A DNA stretch of 5,240 nucleotides from JAYZAP01 sp964645285 (GCA_964645285.1 CAZYDR010000166.1:1-5240), one strand, 5' to 3'; shown: positions 1 through 5,240, numbered from the stretch's first letter. Notes: generated by a model from the sequence alone, not told the origin. Program-made: numbers and translations.

Positions 1-9
1 TATTCTCCG

Positions 10-594
10 TTAGACAATTACCTCAATTTGTCCCAAAGACGCTGACGTCTGACAGAACGTACTGTCGGCCTCCAGCGCCGCCTTGGCGCCGTCGAGAAAG
101 ACGATGTTGTGGGGCGACGTCTTGGCCGAACCGCAAAACGGCAGGATGGCGTCCACCATGTCCGGAAACTGGGCGCCCCACTGGTAGGACTGGCAGGCCG
201 CCATGGACCAGCCGACCACCAGGGCGATGTGCGTTACGCCGAGCTTCTCGGTCAGCAGCCGGTGTTGGCAGGCGACGTTGTCGTAAAGCGTGGTGCTGGG
301 AAAGCGCGGGCCGTCCTGGGGTGCCGGCGTGTTGCTCGGTGACGACGAGACGCCGTTGCCGAACATATTGATGGAAACAATGAAATAGCGCTCCGGGTCG
401 AGGGCGGGCATGGTCTCGATGTAGGTATCGTTCTCCCGATGAGTGCACATGTAATAGGTCGGAATGACGATGATGTTGTCGCGCGCCGCGTTAAGCGCCC
501 CATGGGTCTTGTAGGCAAGCTTGGCATTCGTTAGCACCGCGCCCGATTGCAGGGTGACGTCGCCGAGATCGTAGATTTCATGGTCCTGTGTCAT
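10..594 (-). CDS. Truncated homoserine O-acetyltransferase-like alpha/beta hydrolase (probable pseudogene)
   Basis: The 194-residue product matches the N-terminal half of the MetX-like alpha/beta hydrolase group, whose full-length members have roughly 340-380 residues. Family members transfer acyl groups to, or hydrolyse esters of, small alcohols in the cytoplasm; the substrate here is unknown. Visible landmarks are the LDPERYFIV strand (65-73), NMFGNGVSSSPSNT (76-89), YDNVACQHRLL (104-114), the nucleophile elbow GWSMAA with Ser130, and PFCGSAKTSPHN (152-163). Homology fades after about ALEADSTF (173-180). The last 14 residues do not resemble the family and end at a stop inside the window. 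The half that should carry the catalytic Asp and His is absent, so the product is probably inactive. The residue two after Ser130, usually Gly, is Ala. The start ATG at 594 has only a weak ribosome site and faces the divergent YqgE gene. The family call is firm; whether the truncation is real or an assembly artefact is open. Confidence 0.82.
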   Translation of the reverse strand: MTQDHEIYDLGDVTLQSGAVLTNAKLAYKTHGALNAARDNIIVIPTYYMCTHRENDTYIETMPALDPERYFIVSINMFGNGVSSSPSNTPAPQDGPRFPSTTLYDNVACQHRLLTEKLGVTHIALVVGWSMAACQSYQWGAQFPDMVDAILPFCGSAKTSPHNIVFLDGAKAALEADSTFCQTSASLGQIEVIV

Positions 595-662
595 GCCAGC
601 CTGTCTTTCGCGAAATACGAAACCGACGACCCTTATAGCAATTTCCGTTAGACTGTGGGGTC
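595..662. promoter_or_regulatory. Divergent intergenic region with a short palindrome
   Basis: These 68 bases lie between two divergently oriented genes, so they should hold both promoters. They contain a perfect 10-bp palindrome, TTTCGCGAAA, at 606-615. An AT-rich patch at 632-644 could supply a -10 element on either strand (TATAAG read on the minus strand, TATAGC on the plus strand). I see no convincing -35 partner at normal spacing for either. The regulatory role is inferred from gene layout, and the palindrome alone is not statistically striking. Confidence 0.3.
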
Positions 663-1295
663 ATGGTTGGACAGCTCCTTGATAGACGCTTGCTGGTCGG
701 CTTTACGCTGATTGTCGTCCTGATGGTCGGGCGCGCGGCATGGGCCGATGATCCGCCGATCCCCGAAAGTCTGGCCGGCCAGCTTCTGGTGGCGGCGCCG
801 TCCATGCCTGACGTGCGCTTTACGGAATCGGTTATCTACATGGTGGTCCACGACGAAAGCGGCGCCGTGGGCGTCATGGTCAACCGACCCATGGGCGAGG
901 TCTCCCTTGCGGACCTGGTCGACAATCTGGGCCTGGAGACCAAGGCCGTCGAGGGCCGGGTCGGCGTCCATTACGGTGGGCCGGTGGAGAACGAGTTGGG
1001 CTTCATCCTTCATACCGGCGAGGGCGTCGATCTGTCTGACGGCCAGACCCTTGGTATCGCCGGTAGCTTCGCCTTGTCCCAGGATATTGTGGTGGTCCAG
1101 GCGATCGTCGCAGGTTACGGGCCGCGGCGAAGCATGCTGGTATTCGGCTACGCCGGCTGGGGGCCGGGTCAGCTTGAGAAAGAAATGCAGCATGACGACT
1201 GGCTGCTGGTGCCGGCCGACGAAGACATCGTGTTTGGCGCCGACCACGACAGCAAGTGGCAGCGCGCCATGGAACGTCGCGGCGTCGATCTTTAG
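663..1295 (+). CDS. YqgE/AlgH (DUF179) family protein with N-terminal signal peptide
   Basis: This 210-residue protein has the characteristic YqgE/AlgH landmarks: LAGQLLVAAPSMPDVRF (37-53), SVIYMVVHDESGAVGVMVNRP (56-76), YGGPVENELGFILHTGEG (104-121), the YAGWGPGQLEKEM stretch (163-175), WLLVPADEDIVF (180-191) and the C-terminal KWQRAMERRGVDL. The molecular role of the family is unsettled; it was once proposed to be a transcriptional regulator. Ahead of the family core there is a typical Sec-type leader: two Arg at 8-9, a hydrophobic stretch at 10-23, and an AWA cleavage site at 26-28, with the mature protein starting DDPP. The mature length of about 182 residues is normal for the family, so the leader is an addition. 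No alternative start lies between the leader and the core. The ATG at 663 follows a G-rich stretch (657-660) that sits rather close for a ribosome site. The gene appears to be monocistronic. Family call strong; export is a prediction. Confidence 0.9.
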   Translation: MVGQLLDRRLLVGFTLIVVLMVGRAAWADDPPIPESLAGQLLVAAPSMPDVRFTESVIYMVVHDESGAVGVMVNRPMGEVSLADLVDNLGLETKAVEGRVGVHYGGPVENELGFILHTGEGVDLSDGQTLGIAGSFALSQDIVVVQAIVAGYGPRRSMLVFGYAGWGPGQLEKEMQHDDWLLVPADEDIVFGADHDSKWQRAMERRGVDL

Positions 1296-1307
1296 CGCCG
1301 CCCAAGT

Positions 1308-1336
1308 CTGGCTGTTTGTATGGATCGCGTTATACT
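1308..1336 (+). promoter_or_regulatory. Possible sigma70-type promoter for the three-gene operon
   Basis: TATACT at 1331-1336 matches the -10 consensus at five of six positions. A weak -35 candidate (CTGGCT, 1308-1313) sits 17 bases upstream with three of six matches. Transcription would begin near 1343. That lies downstream of the in-frame ATGs at 1320 and 1338 but upstream of the favoured start at 1368, so the promoter and the ribosome-site argument agree. The -35 is poor, so an activator or another sigma factor may be needed. Confidence 0.35.
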
Positions 1337-1351
1337 CATGAGCGCAATTGG

Positions 1352-1360
1352 AGCAGGGGA
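1352..1360 (+). promoter_or_regulatory. Ribosome binding site that decides the start at 1368
   Basis: The purine-rich stretch AGCAGGGGA ends seven bases before the ATG at 1368. The two upstream in-frame ATGs (1320 and 1338) have no comparable Shine-Dalgarno sequence, and the residues between them are not family-like. Confidence 0.55.
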
Positions 1361-1367
1361 ATTCGTC

Positions 1368-2159
1368 ATGGCCGAGGCCGCAGTTTCCGAGCCGGGCATC
1401 GTCAACAAGCAGAACATGGCATTCGAGCTTGACGCCGGTGTGGCCCACCGCGCCGCCATCGGCTTGGTGGTGCTGGCCACCGACAACACCATCGAGCACG
1501 AATTCCGCCAGATGCTGCGTATCGACGGCGTCGCCTACTATGAGTCCCGCATCTACAACTCGCCCGACATCAACCCGGAAACCCTGGCCCAGATGGAGAC
1601 CGGTATGACCGAGGCGGCGGGGTTGATCATGCCCGGCGCCCATCTCGACGTCATGGCCTATGCCTGCACATCGGGGGCCATGATTATCGGCGAGGAGACC
1701 GTATTCAAACGCCTGCGCGAGGCCCGGCCGGGTATTGCCTGCACCACGCCGATCACCGCCTCTCTGGCCGGTCTCAAGGCGCTTGGCGCCCAGCGCATTG
1801 CCCTGCTGACCCCCTATGTGGACGAAATCAATCAGTCCATGCGGCAATTCATCGAAGCCCGCGACATCGCCGTGCCAGTGATGGGCTCCTACAATCACGG
1901 CAACGACCTGGAGGTCGCCCGCATCTCGGCCCAGTCGGTTAGGGACGCGGCTCTGGAACTCGGCCGCGAGCCTAACGTGGATGCGGTATTCGTGGCTTGC
2001 ACCAGCATCCGCCTGGCCGAGGGTGTCGAGGAACTAGAGGCTGAGCTGGGCAAGCCGGTGACCTCAAGCAACCACGCCCTGGCCTGGCACTGCCTGCGTC
2101 TTGCCGGCTATAACGAGCCGGTGTCCGGCTTCGGGCGGTTGATGCGAACGCTACTCTGA
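1368..2159 (+). CDS. Asp/Glu racemase-superfamily enzyme (maleate isomerase / arylmalonate decarboxylase / EutA-like)
   Basis: The product from the preferred start has 263 residues, normal for maleate isomerases and their relatives. The superfamily uses one or two cysteines for acid-base chemistry on small (di)carboxylic acids: cis-trans isomerisation, racemisation or decarboxylation, in the cytoplasm without a cofactor. Both cysteine motifs are present: YACTSG with Cys100 and VACTSIR with Cys211. Other landmarks are LVVLATDNTIEHEFRQML (33-50), YYESRIYN (57-64), IGEETVFKRLREARPG (107-122), TTPITASLAGLKALGAQRIALLTPY (126-150) and the C-terminal SSNHALAWHCLRLAG (233-247). Two cysteines argue for isomerase- or racemase-type chemistry over arylmalonate decarboxylase, which keeps only the second. 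The wording of several motifs recalls EutA of ectoine-utilisation loci, but none of the other ectoine genes is in view. It opens an operon with the acyl-CoA synthetase 29 bases downstream, suggesting that it prepares the acid which that enzyme activates. Superfamily call firm; reaction and substrate inferred. Confidence 0.85.
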   Translation: MAEAAVSEPGIVNKQNMAFELDAGVAHRAAIGLVVLATDNTIEHEFRQMLRIDGVAYYESRIYNSPDINPETLAQMETGMTEAAGLIMPGAHLDVMAYACTSGAMIIGEETVFKRLREARPGIACTTPITASLAGLKALGAQRIALLTPYVDEINQSMRQFIEARDIAVPVMGSYNHGNDLEVARISAQSVRDAALELGREPNVDAVFVACTSIRLAEGVEELEAELGKPVTSSNHALAWHCLRLAGYNEPVSGFGRLMRTLL

Positions 2160-2188
2160 GTTTTTTCCTTACTTCAACGGAGCGATCC

Positions 2189-3763
2189 ATGAGCGACCAG
2201 CGGGCCGGCAATCTCGGCTATTTTACCCATGATGCGGCGCGCGAATTTCCCGACCGCCTGGCGATGATCGACCTTTGCGGCGCGGCCCCGCGCGAGGTGA
2301 CCTATGCCGAACTCGAGGAGCGCCTCGACTGCTTTGCCGCCATGATTACCGGGCTCGGGCTCAAGCCCGGCGACCGGCTGGTCATGGCCGTGGGTAACCG
2401 CTTCGAGTTTATCGAGATCATGTACGGCGCTATCCGAGCCGGCATCGTGCCGGTGCCGCTCAACACCAAGCAGGGCGCCGACGTGCTCGCCTATATCGTC
2501 GAGAATTCCGACGCCGTCGCCGCCATCGCCGAGCCTGGCTGCAACAAGTTCATCATCGACGTCATCGACGCCGCCGGCCTCGCGCCGCTTATCGCCTTCG
2601 GTCCGGCGCCTGACGGTTGGCAGGATTATGAGGCCCTGCTCCAGGCCGCGCCCGCCGCGTTCGATCCGCCAGAACTCGACGACGACCACCCGTCGTTCCA
2701 GCCCTATACCTCGGGCTCCACCGGGCGGCCCAAGGGGGTGGTGCTGACCCATGCGGGCCAGCTCTGGGGGATTCGTTGCGGCCAGCAGTACTGGCCCGAG
2801 AAGTCGACCAACCGGGCCCTGGCGGCGGTGCCCATGTATCACAAGAACGCCATGGCCGGCGCCTTCAAGCCGCTGCTCCATGTGGGCGGCTCGGTGGTCA
2901 TCCTGCCGGACTTCGAGCCCCGGCGGTTTCTCCAGGCCCTGAGCGAGTACAAATGCACCAACGCCGGCGCCGTGCCGGCGGTGTTTACCCTGTTACTGCA
3001 GCACCGTGATCTCATCGACAGCCTCGATCTGTCGGCCCTCCAGGCTCTTTCCCTGGGCTCGGCGCCGGTCCAGCCCGAGCTAATGAACGACGTCGAGGCC
3101 ACTTTTGGCGTCAAGGTCGGCGAATCCTACGGCCTCACCGAGGGCGGTCCGGTGCCCATCGGCGCACCTATCGACGGCCGGCCGACGCCGGTGGGAAGCT
3201 GCGGTGTGGCGTGGCCCGAAGGCGAGGTCAAGCTGGTCGGCACGGATGGCCAGGAAGACCCCCATTACGGCGAAATGTGGGTGCGCAATCCTGGCGTTAC
3301 ACCAGGCTATTACAAACGTCCCGAGGTTAATGCCGAGCGCATTATCGACGGCTGGCTCAAGACCGGCGATATGTTCAGCCGTGATGACGATGGGTTCTAT
3401 TTCTTCAAGGGCCGCGACGACGACATGTTCAACTGCGGCGGCGAGAACGTTTACCCCAAGGAGGTCGAGGACCTGATCCTGCGCCATCCCGATGCAGCCG
3501 ATGCTTCGGTGGTGCCGCTTGATCACGCGGTCAAGGGCCATGCGCCGGTGGCGCTTGTCGCAGCCCTACCGGCCGCCGGGCTCGACGAGGCCGCGATTAA
3601 GGCGTTCTGTCTCGAAAACGGGCCGGCCTACGCCCATCCGCGCCGAGTCCAGGTGGTTGACGCGCTGCCCCTCAATGGTGCCGGCAAGGTCGACCGACTG
3701 ATGGTCAAGAAGATAGCGGAAGAGTTGTTTGGTAAGGAGTTGGGCCAGGAGAGTAACAAGTGA
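2189..3763 (+). CDS. Acyl-CoA synthetase (class I adenylate-forming, AMP-binding enzyme)
   Basis: This 524-residue cytoplasmic enzyme should activate a carboxylic acid with ATP to an acyl-adenylate and then to its CoA thioester. The core motifs are intact and in order: the P-loop YTSGSTGRPKG (173-183), the aromatic-type GESYGLTEGG (311-320), KTGD with the ribose-binding Asp394 (391-394), the hinge region GRDDDMFNCGGENVYPKEVE (408-427), and NGAGKVDR with the catalytic Lys500 near the C-terminus. The length fits acyl- or aryl-CoA ligases with no extra carrier domain, so it is not an NRPS module. The ATG at 2189 has a good GGAG site (2179-2182) six bases upstream. The stop overlaps the next start by four bases. 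Substrate class cannot be read from sequence: the best-matching style is the broad FadD/long-chain or short aromatic acid ligase group. The neighbouring isomerase suggests a small dicarboxylic or aryl acid, which is inference only. Confidence 0.93.
   Translation: MSDQRAGNLGYFTHDAAREFPDRLAMIDLCGAAPREVTYAELEERLDCFAAMITGLGLKPGDRLVMAVGNRFEFIEIMYGAIRAGIVPVPLNTKQGADVLAYIVENSDAVAAIAEPGCNKFIIDVIDAAGLAPLIAFGPAPDGWQDYEALLQAAPAAFDPPELDDDHPSFQPYTSGSTGRPKGVVLTHAGQLWGIRCGQQYWPEKSTNRALAAVPMYHKNAMAGAFKPLLHVGGSVVILPDFEPRRFLQALSEYKCTNAGAVPAVFTLLLQHRDLIDSLDLSALQALSLGSAPVQPELMNDVEATFGVKVGESYGLTEGGPVPIGAPIDGRPTPVGSCGVAWPEGEVKLVGTDGQEDPHYGEMWVRNPGVTPGYYKRPEVNAERIIDGWLKTGDMFSRDDDGFYFFKGRDDDMFNCGGENVYPKEVEDLILRHPDAADASVVPLDHAVKGHAPVALVAALPAAGLDEAAIKAFCLENGPAYAHPRRVQVVDALPLNGAGKVDRLMVKKIAEELFGKELGQESNK
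3747..3753 (+). promoter_or_regulatory. Ribosome binding site for the GTG start at 3760
   Basis: AGGAGAG lies inside the 3' end of the synthetase gene, six bases before a GTG whose last three bases with the following A form the synthetase stop (GTGA overlap). This supports the non-ATG start and translational coupling of the two genes. Confidence 0.65.
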
Positions 3764-4599
3764 TTGATGTTGATCTCGACCATATTGGACTGGCGACAGC
3801 CGACCTCGACCGCGCCCGGGTGGTGTTTGAGCGTCTCGGCTTTCTGCTGACGCCCAAGAGCTTTCACGCCGGGCCCACCGGCGATGACGGTGGCTATGGT
3901 CCCTGGGGCACCGGCAACTACTGCGCCATGTTCAAGCGCGGCTACTTCGAACTCATCGGCATTACCGACCCGGCGCTCTATCACGATCATCTAACGGAAC
4001 GGCTTGACCGCTACGGCGGGCTTCACCTGATTGCTATGGGAAGTAACGACGGCCATGGTCTGGCCCGCACCCTCGACGCCCGCATCGACGGTATTGCCAC
4101 GCCTTACGATTTCACCCGCGACGTGCCCTTTGGTGATGGCGCCAAGGAAGGCAGCTTCCGTATAGTCCAACTCGACGGCGAGGCCTTTCCTGACGGCGAT
4201 ATGTTTTTTGTTCAGCACCTCAGCCGCGACGTGCTGTGGCAGCCCGATCTGCTGAGCCATCCCAACGGCGTCACCGATCTTGCCGGCGTGACCATCTGCG
4301 TCGCCGATGTGGCCGCCTCACGGGGCCGCATCGCGGCGCTGCTCGACGGCGGGGGAGATGGTGGCCGCTTCGATCTGGCGGCGGGGTCGGTGGAACTCAT
4401 CGATCAGGCCGCCCTTGCGGCGCGCTATCCCGGCATGACGCCACCGGCCATGCCCTGGGTCGCAGCGGTGGAGTTCAACGCTGCCGACATGGCGGCCTTG
4501 ACTGCCCTGCTTGCAGGCAACGGCGTTACCACCAATCAAATTGCTGACGGCGGCTTGTGGGTCGAAGCCGAGGGCGCCGTGATGGTGTTCAGAGAATAG
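3760..4599 (+). CDS. VOC family (glyoxalase-like) protein, two-module
   Basis: This 279-residue cytoplasmic protein matches the vicinal oxygen chelate superfamily, resembling the Glyoxalase-like (Glyoxalase_3 type) group. The first module opens with LDHIGLATADLDRARVVFERLGF (6-28), continues with GTGNYCAMFKRGYFELIG (50-67) and LHLIAM (88-93), and ends near FFVQHL (149-154). The second begins at about DLAGVTICVADVAASRGRIAALL (173-195). His8, Glu64, His89 and His153 are candidate metal ligands in the first half. The second module has lost the opening DHI-type His, so a metal site, if present, should be built mainly from the first half. VOC enzymes include glyoxalases, epimerases, isomerases and ring-cleavage dioxygenases; nothing here picks one. 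The GTG start overlaps the synthetase stop, placing it as the last gene of the operon and suggesting action on the same substrate or its CoA ester. Family firm, reaction unknown. Confidence 0.85.
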   Translation: MIDVDLDHIGLATADLDRARVVFERLGFLLTPKSFHAGPTGDDGGYGPWGTGNYCAMFKRGYFELIGITDPALYHDHLTERLDRYGGLHLIAMGSNDGHGLARTLDARIDGIATPYDFTRDVPFGDGAKEGSFRIVQLDGEAFPDGDMFFVQHLSRDVLWQPDLLSHPNGVTDLAGVTICVADVAASRGRIAALLDGGGDGGRFDLAAGSVELIDQAALAARYPGMTPPAMPWVAAVEFNAADMAALTALLAGNGVTTNQIADGGLWVEAEGAVMVFRE

Positions 4600-4605
4600 T
4601 AACAG

Positions 4606-4634
4606 CGGAAATTATGAGTAATTTATAATATCCG
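4606..4634. repeat. AT-rich inverted repeat downstream of the VOC gene
   Basis: CGGAAATTAT (4606-4615) and ATAATATCCG (4625-4634) pair at nine of ten positions across a 9-base loop, beginning seven bases after the VOC stop. The stem is AT-rich and has no T-run behind it, so it is a poor intrinsic terminator. It could protect the mRNA 3' end or bind a protein. It is markedly more AT-rich than its surroundings. Confidence 0.4.
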
Positions 4635-4695
4635 ATGGTAAGCGCGAATGCGCGTCGCCGACCGTTCGGCGGAAGGCTGCGTGCCGTCTGAACGC

Positions 4696-4722
4696 CCATC
4701 GGTCATTCTTACTGACCGATGG
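4696..4722. terminator. Probable terminator between convergent genes
   Basis: CCATCGGTCA (4696-4705) and TGACCGATGG (4713-4722) form a perfect 10-bp stem with a 7-base loop, in the gap between the operon and the convergent LysE-type gene that ends at 4740. On the plus strand it is followed by a moderately T-rich tail (4723-4732). On the minus strand there is no T-run. It therefore fits best as the operon terminator, with weaker action for the opposing gene. The rest of 4600-4739 holds no gene that I can support. Confidence 0.6.
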
Positions 4723-4739
4723 TCTGTGTTTCCCCAGGT

Positions 4740-5159
4740 TCAAAACAATAGCGCGAAGACCACGGAGACGACGAGAAGGACGGCGAACGTCACGTTGATG
4801 GCGCGGTTGATGCCGGGCTTGCGGGCGAATCGGGTGAGCGCCGCGCCAATAAAGATCCATGCAAAATTGACCGTGATGACGATCATTATGATCGTTACGC
4901 CCTTGAGCGCCGCGTCGAGCAGCGGGCCGTCGTCGACCAGGACAAATCCAGAGAACAGCGCCGCCATGGCGGCATAGGCCTTGGGATTGACCAGGGACAG
5001 CAACACGCCGGCGATACACGACGGCGGGCGATGCTCACCGCTGGCCTCGGCCAGTGGCGGCGCCGTGGCGATGCGGTAGGCGAGATAGAGAATGTACCCG
5101 CCCGCCACGGTGGTCACCATGGGCGCGGCGCCGGGTAAGGCCAGCAGGACTCCAGGCGA
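4740..5159 (-). CDS. LysE/RhtB family exporter, 5'-truncated (C-terminal two thirds)
   Basis: The reading frame encodes an inner-membrane protein of the LysE/RhtB amino-acid and metabolite exporter group. From the Met at 5120 (126 residues) it shows GGYILYLAYRIA (7-18), the family hallmark LVNPKAYAAM (43-52) and hydrophobic segments at about 36-61, 73-95 and 108-126. Homology-like sequence continues upstream of that Met to about 5159 (GVLLALPGAAP), so 5120 is not the natural start. Full-length members have about 200-210 residues; the first 50 or so, including the early PGP-containing helix, are missing. Further upstream in the same frame the sequence to the window edge is proline- and cysteine-rich, not membrane-like, and has no usual start codon. 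The gene is therefore broken by a deletion, frameshift or assembly join near 5155-5170. It converges on the acid-catabolism operon and is probably unrelated to it. Family call good; the product is probably non-functional as it stands. Confidence 0.72.
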   Translation of the reverse strand, partial: SPGVLLALPGAAPMVTTVAGGYILYLAYRIATAPPLAEASGEHRPPSCIAGVLLSLVNPKAYAAMAALFSGFVLVDDGPLLDAALKGVTIIMIVITVNFAWIFIGAALTRFARKPGINRAINVTFAVLLVVSVVFALLF

Positions 5160-5215
5160 CGCCGGGCAAAGGCATCGACCTGCATGAAGGGGAAGTGACG
5201 AGCCGCCAATATCAT
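5159..5215 (-). pseudogene. Possible N-terminal fragment of a PhzF-family protein
   Basis: An ATG at 5215 opens a 33-codon minus-strand frame (to 5114) whose first 19 residues contain FPFMQVDAFARR. This recalls the opening of PhzF-family epimerase/isomerase proteins, which typically begin with a short strand followed by VDAF and then a GNP motif. The GNP motif is missing: after FARR the frame enters the LysE-type sequence out of frame and stops. The ATG overlaps the stop of an upstream frame by ATGA, a typical operon arrangement that supports a genuine start. Only about ten residues carry the resemblance, so this is tentative. Confidence 0.3.
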
Positions 5216-5240
5216 CCGGTCTTGGTGCTGTAGGTGCCGC
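5212..5240 (-). CDS. Possible 3' end of an upstream minus-strand gene
   Basis: A frame entering from the right edge reads GTYSTKTG and stops with a TGA that overlaps the ATG at 5215 (ATGA). Only eight residues are visible, so the product cannot be identified. The evidence is the overlap geometry alone. Confidence 0.25.

Noticed and set aside
606..615. TTTCGCGAAA as an operator
   Set aside because: About five perfect 10-bp palindromes are expected by chance in this length. It is noted within the intergenic feature but not claimed as an operator.
1279..1301. GCGGCG/CGCCGC inverted repeat spanning the YqgE stop codon, as a terminator
   Set aside because: The stem is only six bases with an 11-base loop, no T-run follows, and part of it is conserved coding sequence.
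1320..1340. Upstream ATGs at 1320 and 1338 as the isomerase-like start
   Set aside because: Neither has a ribosome site, the added residues are not family-like, and the likely transcription start lies downstream of both.
648..1898. A 416-codon minus-strand open frame
   Set aside because: It lies antisense to two well-conserved genes (YqgE family and the isomerase-like gene). Its product is rich in His, Gly and Asp with no recognisable domain, a common by-product of high-GC codon usage.
2161..2166. A run of six T directly after the isomerase-like gene, as a terminator
   Set aside because: There is no GC-rich stem immediately upstream, and the next gene of the operon starts 22 bases later.
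2349..2370. Strong GC hairpin (CGGGCT/AGCCCG) inside the synthetase gene
   Set aside because: It falls within normal codons for the GLGLKPGDR stretch common in the family, so coding constraint explains it.
2174..2881. A 235-codon minus-strand open frame opposite the acyl-CoA synthetase
   Set aside because: It is antisense to conserved adenylation motifs, with biased composition and no domain. It is an overlapping-frame shadow.
4612..5019. 135-codon minus-strand and 109-codon plus-strand frames (4648-4977) around the LysE gene
   Set aside because: They overlap the LysE/RhtB frame, which has clear membrane segments and the NPK motif, while these are Arg/Pro-rich without domains.
1..5240. CRISPR arrays, tRNA or rRNA genes, and prophage or defence systems
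   Set aside because: I saw no spaced direct repeats, no tRNA-like cloverleaf and no phage or defence gene families in the window.

Overview
The window looks like chromosomal DNA from a GC-rich alphaproteobacterium, most likely a Rhodospirillales-type or related marine/soil lineage. I infer this from the high GC, the strong GC bias at third codon positions, the compact gene spacing and the style of the protein families. No RNA gene or lineage marker is present, so the taxonomy is only a guess.

Left edge (1-662): a minus-strand homoserine O-acetyltransferase-like alpha/beta hydrolase keeps its N-terminal half, including the nucleophile Ser. It then runs into about 50 bases of lower-GC, non-homologous sequence and stops, so it is truncated. 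A 68-base divergent gap separates it from a plus-strand YqgE/AlgH family gene (663-1295). That protein carries an N-terminal signal peptide, which is unusual for a family normally regarded as cytoplasmic.

Centre (1320-4599): three plus-strand genes form a tight operon behind a possible sigma70-type promoter near 1331. They are an Asp/Glu racemase-superfamily enzyme (maleate isomerase / arylmalonate decarboxylase / EutA-like, with both catalytic-type cysteines), a class I adenylate-forming acyl-CoA synthetase with complete core motifs, and a two-module VOC (glyoxalase-like) protein. The last two overlap by four bases (GTGA), which suggests translational coupling. The plausible reading is a small-acid catabolic cassette: isomerise or decarboxylate a dicarboxylic acid, activate it as a CoA thioester, then process a product with a metal-dependent VOC enzyme. 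The substrate cannot be read from the sequence, and I do not recognise this trio as a named pathway.

Right edge (4600-5240): a non-coding stretch with two inverted repeats separates the operon from a convergent minus-strand LysE/RhtB-type exporter. The stronger repeat is a perfect 10-bp stem and probably a terminator. The exporter keeps only its C-terminal two thirds. Upstream of the break, in another frame, lies a short start that resembles the N-terminus of PhzF-family proteins and overlaps the stop of a further upstream gene by ATGA. Both window edges therefore carry broken genes, from genuine rearrangement or from sequencing/assembly error.
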